From Clitoria ternatea (Eukaryota; Streptophyta; Magnoliopsida; Fabales; Fabaceae), in contig CM075673.1 of NCBI GenBank assembly GCA_037962975.1, positions 126,748,667 to 126,812,666 of the forward strand: 64,000 nt of DNA. The letters are read 5' to 3'. The notes under the pieces were generated by a model. The model was not told the DNA's origin and did no database searches. It saw nothing but the letters and a program-made list of their open reading frames with translations. The translations under genes and the position numbers were made by a program. Positions 20,682 through 32,400 of the stretch are shown here, one piece after another. Within the stretch, counting starts at the first letter, position 1; each line of letters begins with the position of its first letter.

Positions 20682-20772
20682 GGAGATCTCTCATCCGTCG
20701 TTCTCAATCGCTATACTATTCCTGGACTTACTCGCCTAGTCCAGACTATTCACCTTCTCCAAGGAAAAGGTG
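20682..20772 (+). pseudogene. SR splicing factor fragment, RS-like exon
   Basis: After an acceptor-like TGATTAG, one frame reads RSLIRRSQSLYYSWTYSPSP followed by DYSPSPRKR and a stop. Serine/arginine/proline/tyrosine-rich tails of this kind follow the RRM in SCL proteins. It is one base out of phase with the upstream exon, so the joined message would be frameshifted. Confidence 0.55.
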
Positions 20773-21611
20773 ATATTACAAGTTTGTTATTACTAAGTAA
20801 AAGAAAATGGTGAAAAGAAGGGTTTGATAGAGCATGTTGAAGTGTTTAGCTGCCAAATGCCCTATTGGTTCATCAAGGAAATAGAACAACTAAAAAACTA
20901 TTGAAATCTCTAATTTTAGTAGAGTGATAAAATAAAATGTTATATCAATTTTAATAGAGTGATAAAAAAATAAAATAGACTTGTTTCACACATTTTTAGA
21001 AAATAAAAAATTTATTTAAAGGGAAAATAACCATGTAAACTAAGACTTGTTCTCTACTATTCGTGTACTGTAACACTTGTTATTAATATGTGTTATCAAT
21101 ATGTGTTACCAATATGTGTTATCAATTAATCAATGAAGTTGTGAATTTCATTTAATTTGTGACTGTTGGTTCCTTACATATATAGGGGAACAAAGACCCA
21201 ATTAAGGATATTTTTCCAGAACTGTCATAATGGGTGTCAGGGACATCAGGTGTGCCTTCTGTAGGATTATGTTTATGTTTTTTTGGGAGATAGCTCTTGT
21301 AATTTATTTATTTTGTTTGTGATATTTCCCAAAAACAATGGTATTTCTTCTATAGGATTATGCTTTATTTTTGTCACAATGGTATTTCTTCTACAGGATT
21401 ATGCTTTATGCTTTACAATTAGATCCCTTATCTCTATAAATATTTACAAAATCTTTGGTTAATATTTGCTATCAATGTTTACTAATTCTTTTTGATAAGT
21501 TTCATTTTCTTTTAAAAAAATGATGAATTGATTTTGCTCTTCATTGTTTCATGAAAAGTTATGGTAAAATGTATATCACAGGCTGATCATTGTGAGATTC
21601 ATCTGTTTTAG

Positions 21612-22000
21612 GGATTTGGGGCAAATCCTGAGGCAGGATTTTTGCTTTATGGACCTCCAGGTTGTGGCAAAACACTAATTGCCAAAGTTGTTGCCAATGA
21701 GGCAGAAGCTAATTTCATTCATATTAAGGTTTGTCTAAATGCTCTATCGTTTTCCCAATTTTTTGTTAACATCAAGGTCTTCCTCTCTAAATACTCCATC
21801 ACTTTCTATATTTCATTCACCTTGAGGTCTATATAAATACTCTTTGAACTAATCTGTTATGGTTAGTTTTGGTTTTGGTTTACATAATGTTCCTCTGCGT
21901 GGAATAATTTGCTTTTCTTGAATTGTTAGGGACCAGAACTCTTGAATAAATTTGTTAGAGAAAGTGAGTTGAATGTCTGAACAATGTTTAGTCTTGCAAG
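21612..22000 (+). pseudogene. CDC48C-like (NVL-type) AAA ATPase fragment, two exons
   Basis: Exon one, 21612-21728, encodes GFGANPEAGFLLYGPPGCGK and on to ANFIHIK: the Walker A motif of the second AAA domain of plant CDC48 homologue C. The donor GTTTGT follows. Exon two starts at 21930 after TTGTTAG and reads GPELLNKFVRESEL in phase. TGA at 21978-21980 stands where family members have arginine, and similarity fades near 22000. The intact protein is a nuclear/nucleolar unfoldase, and here only about 60 codons remain. Introns are retained, so it was captured as DNA and not as a processed pseudogene. Confidence 0.8.
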
Positions 22001-22018
22001 GATAATATGTTGGAGAAA

Positions 22019-22944
22019 TGCTTAGGATTTTAATCATTATACACTGTATTTTCTTAATTTTTGTGATTTTCGCTTTCTTTCCACTATATTCTACTTGGGT
22101 ATTTTATTTTGCAGAAATTAATAAAATTAAGGAACAAGTACAAAGATAATCCAAGGGTCAATAACAAGAGAAAAACGACTATTAAATGATAAAGAAACAA
22201 GAACAAGCCCCGGTGAAAAAAGAGCAACAAAAGCATGAAAATATGCTATTAGTGCGCTATCTATTAGTGCGGTCCAAGTGGAAAGAATTCGGAGAGGACT
22301 GAATTCTGACTCGGAATGATCATTTCTGAGTAGGATGACTCAGAATGATCATTTCCGAGAAGGGAGTCTCCGAGTGAAGCGTTGCCGAGTGGATTATCTC
22401 CGGGTAGGGTGTTTCCAAGTGGAAGATTCCCGAAGGAGGTGCCTCCAAATGAAAAATGGCTGACTTTGAGTGAATATTTCCCGGTTGGAGGTAAATCCGA
22501 GTGGAAGATTCCCGATCAAAACCATTCCGAGTGAAAAATGGCTGACCTTGAAGGAACACTTCCCGGTTCGTGATAAATCCGAGTGGAAGATTCCCGACTG
22601 CAGCCACTCTGAGTGAAAAAGGGGCTGACTTTGAATAAATACCGCCCAAAGATATACGTCCGAATGAAGGATTACTAATTGAAGCAAGTCTGATTTGGGG
22701 ACAAGTGCTTTTTCTGGGCAAAATTGTTTCCGAGTGGAGGATTCCCAAGTGAGTTGATTCTGAATGAAAAAACTCTGAACTTCGGAAGAACACTTGTCAT
22801 GAAAGGATGTCTCCAGGTGGTGTGTTTCGGAAAAGATGGCATTTTGACCAAAGAAAAGGCCTTTCCGAGTAGTGTGTTTTGGAGAAAATATCTTTTCAAG
22901 CAAGGAAAAGGTCCGACCGGGAATGAATCTCTTTCGGGCAGACT
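22019..22944 (+). mobile_element. E4 5' LTR, left piece
   Basis: Collinear with 41694-42582 of the 3' LTR, with small indels. 22300-22930 is packed with CCGAGTGGA, CCGAGTGAA and ATTCCCGA words. It ends with AGACT (22940-22944), the target duplication of E5. Confidence 0.85.
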
Positions 22945-24859
22945 TAACTTGATGCTAAAATCCCGAGTCATTAAATTGATATGAAAATCTTAGTAAAACA
23001 AAATGTGACTCTCGGTTTTACACTTTGGCAAGTGCACCAGTCGTTAAAATTGTAGTGTATTTGATCGTCCCATAGGGATTGTGGTAAGTACCTCAATCTA
23101 GGACTAGTACAAGCTGAACCAACAGAAAATACATGAAGTTTATTCGGTTTTTATGGTTTTGGTGTTTTCTAGTTGTTTTTGGTATTTTCAGAAACAGAGT
23201 TAAGATGAATGTGAAAAGTGATTAAAAGAAAACAGGTCAGGATTGCTTCAGCTCACAACTTCCTCAAGAAACATGCAATTAAAGTATACTCGAACTTCAC
23301 AATCTAGAGGACAATCCGCTTGTGGTTATTCCCTAATTTCTTAGGTGAAAAACACTAATCCTTAAGCAATGAACCTTAATTCCTTAAGTGCTCGATTAAC
23401 CTAAGAATCTAATGTGAAATTGGAGGTTGAACTCTAACTATTCACCTAAATTGATTAGGCCTGAACTAGTTAGAAAGCTGGAAGTTACCTAAGCTTCAAC
23501 CATGATTCCTCACTAGCGAAGTTCTTCATCAGTTCTGGATTTGTCAATCCAGCAATTCTGCTCCACTCCTCAGCTTGTTCGCCTCAGGATCTAAAAGCCG
23601 ATCTCCTTGCTCACAGCTTCAAGACTCCATTGCTAACCTTCGCAATCCCAACCATAGAGATTTAGAACTCCATTGACTTCGGTTCCATCAAAGGATTGTG
23701 GAACGTCATGGAGGAGAGGATTAGAGAGAGAAAAATGTGTAGTGAGATGTTCGAAGTGTTTATGAATGTTCTCCGTTCTGTTATTTCGTATCTGTGTATG
23801 CACGCGTGTCTTACAAAATATGTACAACCTATATATATATGTTTCTACCTAACTCTAACTAACTTAACTGATAACTTAGAAAACTTAAGTTAACGACTAA
23901 ACTAACTAGTTACACAGTTTACAGAATGATTAACTAATTACAGCTCAGCTCTTAACAGGATCCAGCTCAGCCTTAGCTGGTTACAGCACAGCGCCAGCTA
24001 ATAACAGCTCACAACTTAAGTTACTAAGGTGCAGTAGGAGGGAAGAAAGCAATGGAAGCGGAAACAGTACTGCACCAGGTGTGTGTTGTTGGAGGGAAGA
24101 AACAGGGTTTAAGTTACTGCTTTTACGCTTCAGCTTGCTAGGTTTTCGCTTGAGCGGATTAACTCTCGCTTGGGCGAATTGAAAATATGTACTGCAGTAT
24201 GGCTTTCTCGCTCAAGCGTGATAGAGTAGCTTAGGCGAAGGGTGATGTTTTGAGGTCACGCTTGAGCGTAGGCTTACTTTGCTTGAGCGAACTTTGACCC
24301 TCGCCCGAGTGAATTTAACTATCGCTTAAGCGAATTATCTTTTCAATCAGCATTTCTGAAATGGACGCTCGGGTTCTTCCTTTTATTTTCAATCGGTTCC
24401 TTGTTCTCTTTTGGAGTCAGTGTCTTTGAAATCTTACTCAGTCGGGCTTTTGTTAATTCCTTTCGGTCAACCCTTTGAAGTCTTATCCAGTCGGTCTTGT
24501 GGACTTTTTTCAGTCAGATTTACGAATTCTCACTCAGCTTTATAAATTCTTGCTCGGCTTTTGGTAATTCTTCACTCGGATTTGTCTTCTTTTCTCAAGT
24601 GCGCCCTGTTCCTGCACCAAAAATCAACTAATTGCCTAGCATTTGTATGCTGGCTACTTATTAAATTTATAAATAGTAATAAACTCTTAATTTATTAATA
24701 TTTTTAACCATTCTCTTCTATAAATAAAAAACTTTTGCAATATTTACATAATTTATAAATTATTATCAATTAATTGAATAATCAGGCTAAACTAACCACT
24801 TACACAGCGAATTAATTCCAATAAAAGGCAGAATAATTAAGTCTTTTCAAGACTTATCA
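22945..24859 (-). mobile_element. E5 3' LTR
   Basis: On the minus strand it starts TGATAAGTCTTG and runs to GCATCAAGTTA at the outer end. The five bases AGTTA after the canonical GCATCA are the same as those between the 5' LTR and the PBS. CGCTTGAGCG-type sites lie at 24145-24335 and ACTCGG words at 24440-24590. Confidence 0.9.
24130..24340 (-). repeat. CGCTTGAGCG-type cluster in E5 3' LTR
   Basis: About nine sites (TTCGCTTGAGCGGA, CTCGCTTGGGCGAA, CTCGCTCAAGCG, CACGCTTGAGCG and others) in 210 bases, repeated in the 5' LTR at 36175-36370 and in E6 at 44050-44245. Confidence 0.85.
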
Positions 24860-24873
24860 CATCCCCAAACTTA
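24860..24873 (-). other. E5 polypurine tract
   Basis: The minus strand reads AAGTTTGGGGATG immediately before the LTR, preceded by TTGCTTGAGGACAAGCAA. This is the typical Athila plus-strand priming site. Confidence 0.85.
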
Positions 24874-26471
24874 AAACTTTGCTTGTCCTCAAGCAATTAT
24901 TCAGATTAATCAACTAACAAGCTGTTATCTAACACCATCAACCTTTCCTTAACTTAGTTCATGCTATAATTATTGAATACCGATCATGCTTTCTTCTCGC
25001 AATTTCTAAAGGTATAAAAACTTACACCTCCTTTGGGAGACAAGCTGCTGATGCTTTCCTCTCTGGTCAGTGTTTAACTCTTCTCTCGGTGTATAGGGTA
25101 AATAAATTGCACTCATTACCTACATACTTGTTAGATAAACATAGGCTTGCAACAGTTCTACACGTCATGCCATATGCCAACACAATCAGATCAGTAAGGG
25201 CTTTTTAAGCTTATAATGAGGCTGGGCTACAGGCTCAATTATTGTTTTTCGAGTGAGTGTCAGGTTACAGGATGTATCCACTGATGCCTTAACTCAATTT
25301 TTAGCTTAACTGCCTCTTCCTTAGCAAGCTCCATTATTTTCCGAGTGAATGTTAACTTGACACTTTTGGTGCTTTGCACCTTCTTTTTCTTTCAGTCCTT
25401 CAGACTTTTCCCTTTTCTTTCTTCTTTTTCATCTTTTTCCGATCATATTTCAATCGGTGTATATATATATATATATATTTTTTTTTTCAATTGGTGCTTT
25501 GCACCTTTTTCCTCTTTTTGGCTTTGTTACTTTTTCTCTCGGCTTTGCCTTTCTACCTTTCATTTGTCAAGATACTCACCCATAATTTAGGTCGGAGTGT
25601 GTCCTGAATTACTGTTAGGCACACTCTTCATCCCCAAACTTAAAACTGACTAGTCCCTAGCAATAAGAAAGAACTGAGCAACTCACTAGTGGAACATCCA
25701 GGGGTAACTTAGTCAGGTTTTTCTAGATAGATGAGTTTGTAACGTTGGGTGAATAAACAGAATAAAAGGGTCTCAGGCTCAAATTTTGGGGTCAAAGGAT
25801 AATTAAATATATTGGGAAGGTTACTTTTTGGCCCTGGCTAAATTAACAAAGAAAGCCTTTATCATTTCCGATTGGTTGGCATACAAACAGTTAGCAAGTA
25901 CTGAAGCAAATTCTGTCTCACTAACTAGCATGCAAGTTCACTCGGAAAAGAATAAAACAGGCTCAAAAGCTACAAATATAATAGTTAATCAGCCAGTCAT
26001 GTCCCCAAACTTAATGTAAGATCATACATTCAGATTGCTAACTAGCATACCGAGTAAACAATTAATTAATGATGAAAAATAGTTATGGGCAGATATGATG
26101 AGTTAAACAAAATCGATCAATTAATTTATCCGACTAGGCTTAAGAATCAGTAACTTTTAAATTATTAAGATGGATTGAAAGAAATAATAAACATAATTTA
26201 GCAATTAATAAGTGAGAATATTAATTAAGGAACGAGTCGGAAAGATACTTCCCTTTTTACCTGCGTGGCTGTGGATGGGAAATACATAGTCGGATTGGGA
26301 CGCATAGGTTTTACCAATACATATGAAAAACCGAATAAAACAAACAAATTATCACAGAAAGAAAATTTTCATTACACAATTAAAATAAAAGCAAATTCAC
26401 TGTTCAGAAAACAGTTACAATAATGTCAAATTAATTACATAGGAAACATCATAAAAACATGGAACAACTGC
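24874..26471 (-). other. E5 3' UTR, non-coding
   Basis: Between the second ORF and PPT. It contains a TA microsatellite at 25461-25477 beside a T run, pyrimidine-rich stretches, and a second CATCCCCAAACTTAAAAC word at 25630 that may be an extra PPT-like tract on the minus strand. It is collinear with 44679-45610 of E6. No credible coding sequence. Confidence 0.65.
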
Positions 26472-27056
26472 TTAAACATCCTGATCTTCATCGTCTTTGT
26501 CTTGTTGGGAAGATGGTGCAGAATCAGCTGCTCGGGATACGTCCTCAGAGGGAATCGTGAATCCAATGGAAGCTAACCATGCATCTCTATCAGGTGGGGC
26601 TCCTATTTCTGCTGTGTGCTCAACCCTCAGTTTTGTGGCAATCTTCCTGAGCATGAGATCGTGGTTCAATACCCGATCATAAATTCCAAGTTGCATCTTC
26701 TTCATGACCTGTAATTCCTGTAACACCATAAAAATGTCAGAAGAAGAAGAACCAGATCCTACAGATTGCCTGGGACGTTCGGACTTCTTGGTTGTAAACT
26801 TTACAACATGATCTTCAGCAGCTTCAACACTTTAAACTTCTGGCAATTCATTCCTCTCAACTGCAGGGGATGCATTCCTTTGAACCAGAGGAGATACATT
26901 CCTTTCAGCTAGACTTTAACTGAGCATATGTTCAGAAGAATCAGATATACTTATGGTTGCTACTTCCCTTTCGTTATCTATTTGTTTTCTCCTCATACTT
27001 CCTTCTGCAAAATTTGGTCTAGGTTTTTGCAGGAGTCTCTGTGATCTTCTTTTCAT
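26472..27056 (-). pseudogene. E5 second ORF (env position), broken
   Basis: One minus-strand frame runs from ATG at 27056 (MKRRSQRLLQKPRPNF) to the stop at 26472-26474, about 195 codons, with two in-frame stops (TAA at 26916-26918, and another near 26834). The C-terminal part reads LQELQVMKKMQLGIYDRVLN, then an acidic end (QQDKDDEDQDV). Position and basic N-terminus fit the ORF2 region of Athila elements, which sometimes encodes an envelope-like protein. Here no membrane segment is visible. The product is unknown and probably not made. Confidence 0.5.
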
Positions 27057-27409
27057 GATTAATGTTAAAAGAATGATGATAAACAACCTAAAATAAAAAA
27101 AATAAGAACAGAAATCCAAAAGTAAGACAGCAAACCAAAACTGTGAGATGCATAGCTTATGAACAGTGGAGAAACAATAACAATGAAACAAGAAGTAATA
27201 AACACGAACTTAGAAGTGCACGAAATAAGTGAAAAAAGTGGAAAGATAGTACCTTTCTTAGAAACCAGAAAATGTCTTTTCGTCTTCAGCCCAAGTTCAG
27301 CGTAGGTACTTAGGGTTTGGAAGTTAAAAGGTTTTTTTTTATACTATTGAATTCATTTTCCAAGAAACGCGTAAATGTGTTCCAGCTTTATTTATTACTT
27401 AATTATTAT

Positions 27410-27435
27410 TATAATATATATATATATATATTATT
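27410..27435. repeat. TA-rich microsatellite
   Basis: (TA)n of about 12 units with flanking ATTATT words. Simple-sequence slippage is the likely origin. Confidence 0.8.
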
Positions 27436-27479
27436 GTTATTTATTATTTATTATTTTCTTTTAATACACTCATATACTG

Positions 27480-29180
27480 GATAGGTAGAAGATTGAGTAA
27501 GAGTGGGAAGTGATGCCAAGTGGACACAAGAGAATGGAAGATGAATAAATGAACAAACGATAAGAAAGAATGGGCGAATGAAAACTATAAGTAAATGAAC
27601 GAGTGAGTAAAAGAATGAATGCGTGAAAGATCCGTGAATGAATACAGGATTCCGAGTGAATGAATAAGAGACAAAGAATGGAAGATTGTAAAGGAAGAGA
27701 TCGCGTAAATGAGTGAAAAGAGTGAAACGATAATGACCGAATGAGTATGGAGAAAGATACCGAGTGACAGAGATCCGAGAAATGAAGAATAAGTGAATGA
27801 CAATGAGAATTCGTGTGAAGAACAAAAATGACACGAGTGGAAAATCAAATGAATGAAATACCAAAAAAACGAGTGAACAAGACGAATGCACAAGGGGTCG
27901 AGTGAACTGAGGAAATGAAAAATGAGTGACTGAGGGAGGTAGAAATAATGAATAACAAACAAATCGAAGTGAATGAAGGAAACAAGTGGTTGGAAAGAAT
28001 AGATGAAAAGATTTCCGAGTCAATGGAATGAGTGAAAGCTAGACTGACTGGATGAAGGAGACGAGTAAATACACAAGCCAGTGGAAGAATAAATGGAAAA
28101 ATGAATAACAAACTACCGAATGAATAACATCGAGAAAGGAGTCGGTCGAAGAAATGAAAGAATTTGAATGAGACTGAAAGGATGAAAAACCGAGTGATGC
28201 GAACACCGGGTGAATGAAAAACTAAATAACAGGGAACTGGGTATAGGAAATACGAATGTGACAATCACGAATGAAAAACGAGTGGATGAAGAAGGAAAAT
28301 ACAGTATGAGAGAATCAAGAAAGAAAGAAGTGAAATGAAACAACAAGTAAGTGAATACCGAGTAGTGGTAGAAAAATGGAGAAACGAGTGAAAGAACCCG
28401 AAAGTATGTTTCATTGACCGAGTGAAAAAAAAATGAAAAGAAGAAGAAGATAAACTGAGTGGATAAAAGAACGACGATAGAGAGAACTGAGTGTTGGAAA
28501 TACTGAGTGAATCATAAAAGAAAAACGGAAGACACAACATTTATGAAACAATGAGTGAATTAAAATCGGGTGAATGGAAAATAAATGACCGAGTGAATGG
28601 AGAATGAGTGAAATAGAGTGACCGAATAAATGAAAGCTGAGTGGGATACGAATGAAAAAAAAATGAGGTGAAAAATGAAAGTCAGAATAAGATGAAGTGA
28701 CAGATTAAGAAAGATGAGTAACAAATGAACGGCTGCGGAGGAATCCGAGTGAACGGAATACCGAATGGATGAAGAAGAAGAATAAATGTACGAGCGAGTG
28801 GAAGAAACCGAATACTCTAATGAGAAATTGAATGAATGAAAAAGGAACTGCAGAAAGAGACGCATGAACGAAATACCGAGTGATAAAGATCGGGCAAGAG
28901 AATGAGAGAAAGCCGAGTGGATGAATGAAAAACCGAAAGACCGAGTGAAATGGATACAGAACTGATTGTGATGAGTGAGGAATCCGAGTGATAAAAGGCC
29001 GACTGAAATAAGTCGCCTTTCACCATCTGACCCGTTTATTAAATCAACACTAATCAGAAATCCTTCAAAGTCTTTCTTTTTATTTGCATCACGAATTAAA
29101 ATTTTATTGAAAAATGACGAGTGAAGTTCAGTCGGGAAGAAGGGTTAAGAATAAGTAACAATTATCCGAGTGTACTATTC
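27480..29180 (-). repeat. Degenerate GAGTGAA(TGA) array in E5 spacer
   Basis: About 1.6 kb between pol and ORF2 made largely of GAGTGAATGA, CCGAGTGAA and GAATGAAT words on the plus strand, 8-40 bases apart. Minus-strand translations give Ser/Phe/His-rich frames (SFTHSF...) that exist in several overlapping frames. This is the behaviour of a repeat, not of a gene. 29195-29270 adds three CGCTTAAG/CGCTTGAGCG sites. Confidence 0.8.
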
Positions 29181-29453
29181 TCACTCAGACTTAGTAAATT
29201 TTCGCTTAAGTGCGAAACAACAATCAGCAGTGTCTCGCTTAAGCTACAAGTGCTTCGCCTGAGCGAAATAGAAGAATCAAGCTCGGACTTCCTTCTTCAA
29301 ACTTCACAAACTTTATTCACTAATTTTTTTTATTTTTATTTTTTTGTTTTTCTTTTTATTCATTCCGACTCAAGGTTCAAAACAAAACAATCGGAACATA
29401 GCGCTGCCTCCCTAGAGCGCTTCTTTAAGGTCACTAGCTTGACCTTATGGCAT

Positions 29454-32400
29454 CTAAGAAGATGCTTGCAGTAACAGGGAGGTTTTCTGCCTATCAAACT
29501 CTCCTCCAAAGTAGAGTTTGAGTCGCTGGCCATTTACCTTAAAAATCCGATCAGTAGTCGGGTCTTTCAGTTCGACTGCACCATGAGGAAAAACCTCATT
29601 TACAGTAAAAGGCCCCGACCACTTGGATCTGAGTTTTCCAGGGAAGAGTCTCAGTCGGGAATTGAATAATAAAACCTGATCACCCTTCTGAAACTCTTTC
29701 TTATTAATCCACTTATCGTGCCATTTCTTTGTTTTCTCCTTATAGATGGAGGCACTTTGATAAGCGTTGAGTCAGAACTCCTCTAATTTATGGAGTTTCA
29801 AAACTCTTTCCTCCTGAGATTGGTCATAGTCCATGTTTAATAGCTTTGTGGCCCACCACGCCTTGTATTCCAACTCCACAGGGAGATGGCAAGCCTTACC
29901 GTATACTAATTGATACGGGGACATGCCAATCGGAGTTTTGAAAGCTGTTCGGTAAGCCCACAATGCATCATCTAGTTTTACCGACCAATCTTTTCTAGAT
30001 TTCCCGACCACTTTCTCTAAGATTCTTTTGATTTCTCTATTTGACAGCTCGACTTGTCCATAAGTTTGTGGATGGTAAGGAGTGGATATCTTATGTAACA
30101 CCTCATAGTGACGCAGGGCTTTTTCCATTATCTTATTGCAAAAATGTGAACCCCCATCACTAATAAGTACTCTCGGAACTCCAAACCTAGAGAAAATATT
30201 CTTCTTGATGAACCTAAGCACCACCTGTGCATCATTGGTTCTGGTCGGGACTGCCTCCACCCATTTGGAGACACAGTCTACAGCAACAAGTATATATTCA
30301 TTGGAGAACGACTTAGGAAAGGGTCCCATAAAGTCGATGCCCCAAACGTCAAATAATTCCACAATTAGAATGTTTGTCAAAGGCATGCCAACTTTAGCAG
30401 AGAGACCTCCGCTCCTTTGACATTTATCGCACCTTTTGACATACTCTTTAGCATCTTGAAAGATAGTTAGCCAATAAAAGCCACTCTGTAAGATTTTTGC
30501 TGCTGTACGGGAGGCACCATGATGACCTCCATAATAGGAGTCGTGGCAATGCCACAAGAGCCTTTCTTGCTCGGATTCAGGCACACACCGCCTGATCAAT
30601 CCATCTACTCCTATTTTAAACAGAAATAGATCATCCCAAAGGAAGTTTTTACTATCATGAAAGAATTTTTTTCTCATTTGGGATGTCTAACCATCAGGTA
30701 CCACCGAGGCACTTTTAAAGTTGGCCATATCAGCATACCATGGCCCGGTGATAATTGCCATCAACTTCTCGTCTGGAAATTCTTCTTTTATTAGAACAGA
30801 ATCTGACTCACCTTCCAGATGAGAAAGTTGGTCGGCAACTGAGCTCTCTACTCCCTTTTTGTCTCGTATTTCTAAGTCAAACTCTTGGAGTAACAGAACC
30901 CACCTGATCAGTCTCGGCTTGGATTCTTTCTTAGCTAGTAAATACTTGATTGCTGAGTGGTCTGTATATACAATAACCTTGGCCCCAATCAAGTAAGCAT
31001 GAAATTTATCAAATGCATACACCACAGCAAGCATTTCTTTTTCAGTAGTGGTGTAATGTATTTGATTTTCGTTCAACACTTTACTAGCATAATAAATTAC
31101 ATGAGTCAATTTTCCTACTTTCTGCCCCAGTACAGCTCCGACTGCAAAGTCACTTGCATCACACATTAATTCAAACGGTAAAGACCAATCAGGTGCTGCA
31201 AGGATAGGAGCTGAAATCAAACTTTGTTTTAATTTTTCAAAAGCCTTGACACAATTTTCATTAAACGCAAATACATGATCTTTCACAAACAAGTCGGTCA
31301 AAGGCTTAGCTATTTTTGAAAAATCTTTAATGAACCTTCTATAAAAGCCAACACATCCTAGAAAACTTCTCACTCCTTTCACGTTGATTGGAGGAGGAAG
31401 TTTTTCAATAATTTCTATCTTGGCTCGGTCCACTTGAATGCCCTCAGCAGAGATTTTGTGGCCAAGGACTATCCCTCCCTTAACCATAAAATGGCATTTT
31501 TCCTAGTTAAGGACGAGGTTAGTTTCTTGGCATCTCACCAGCACCTTAGATAGGTTGCTGAGGCATGTATCAAAATTACTCCTAAATACCGAGAAATCAT
31601 CCATGAACACTTCAATGAATTTCTCCACCATATCCCCAAAAATTGCCAGCATGCACCTTTGAAAGGTTGCTGGAGCGTTGCACAACCCGAACGGCATGCG
31701 CCTATATGCAAAAATTCCATAAGGACAGGTGAATGCAGTCTTTTCTTGGTCTTTTGGGTCAACCACAATTTGGTTATAACCTGAGTACCCATTAAGAAAA
31801 CAATAGTACTCATGCCCTGACAACCTCTCGAGCATTTGGTCAACACATGGCAGGGGGAAGTGGTCTTTCCGAGTGAAGTCATTCAGCCTTCTGTAATCAA
31901 TACACATCCTCCAGCCTCTTGTGGGCCGGGTGGCAATAACTTCACCTTGGTCATTTCTTACAGTCGTCATTCCTCCTTTCTTGGGCACCACTTGGACCGG
32001 GCTGATCCAAGTGCTGTCCGAGATAGGATAAATGATTCCTGCATCAAGGAGCTTGACCACTTCCTTCCTTACCGCTTCCTTCATAATGGGGTTCAATCTG
32101 CGTTGTGGCTGTACTACAGGGGAATAGTCATCCTCCATCAGAATTTTATGCATACAAAATGATGGACTGATTCCCTTTAAGTCAGAAATATTCCAGCCAA
32201 TCGCAGATTCATGTGCCTTTAAAACCCCAATTAGTTTATCCACATCCTCATCATTTAAGTCGGCATTAATAATGACAGGATGTGTGTCGTCTTCTCTCAG
32301 GAAAACATATTTCAGATGAGAAGGTAAAGGTTTTAAATCATATTTTTCTTCAGAAAATTCCTTTCCTTTCTCAGCTTCAGCAATTTTCAAATCATTTTTC

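Larger units (their letters stand above)
19616..22018 (+). other. Cluster of gene fragments in one orientation
   Basis: Pieces of at least two unrelated genes (SCL splicing factor, CDC48C) and perhaps a third, with intron borders, all on the plus strand within 2.4 kb. Such mixtures are typical of Helitron or Pack-MULE capture. I saw no clear Helitron 5' TC/3' CTRR hairpin or MULE terminal repeats. The right edge coincides with truncation of the E4 5' LTR at 22019. Confidence 0.55.

Noticed and set aside
19616..22018. An intact splicing-factor or CDC48C gene
   Set aside because: Only single domains' worth of exons, a frame break between SR exons and a stop in the AAA domain; remaining exons are absent.
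27451..28865. Series of Ser/Phe/His-rich minus-strand open frames that might be membrane proteins
   Set aside because: They overlap in different frames and derive from the GAGTGAA array; no start context or family motif.
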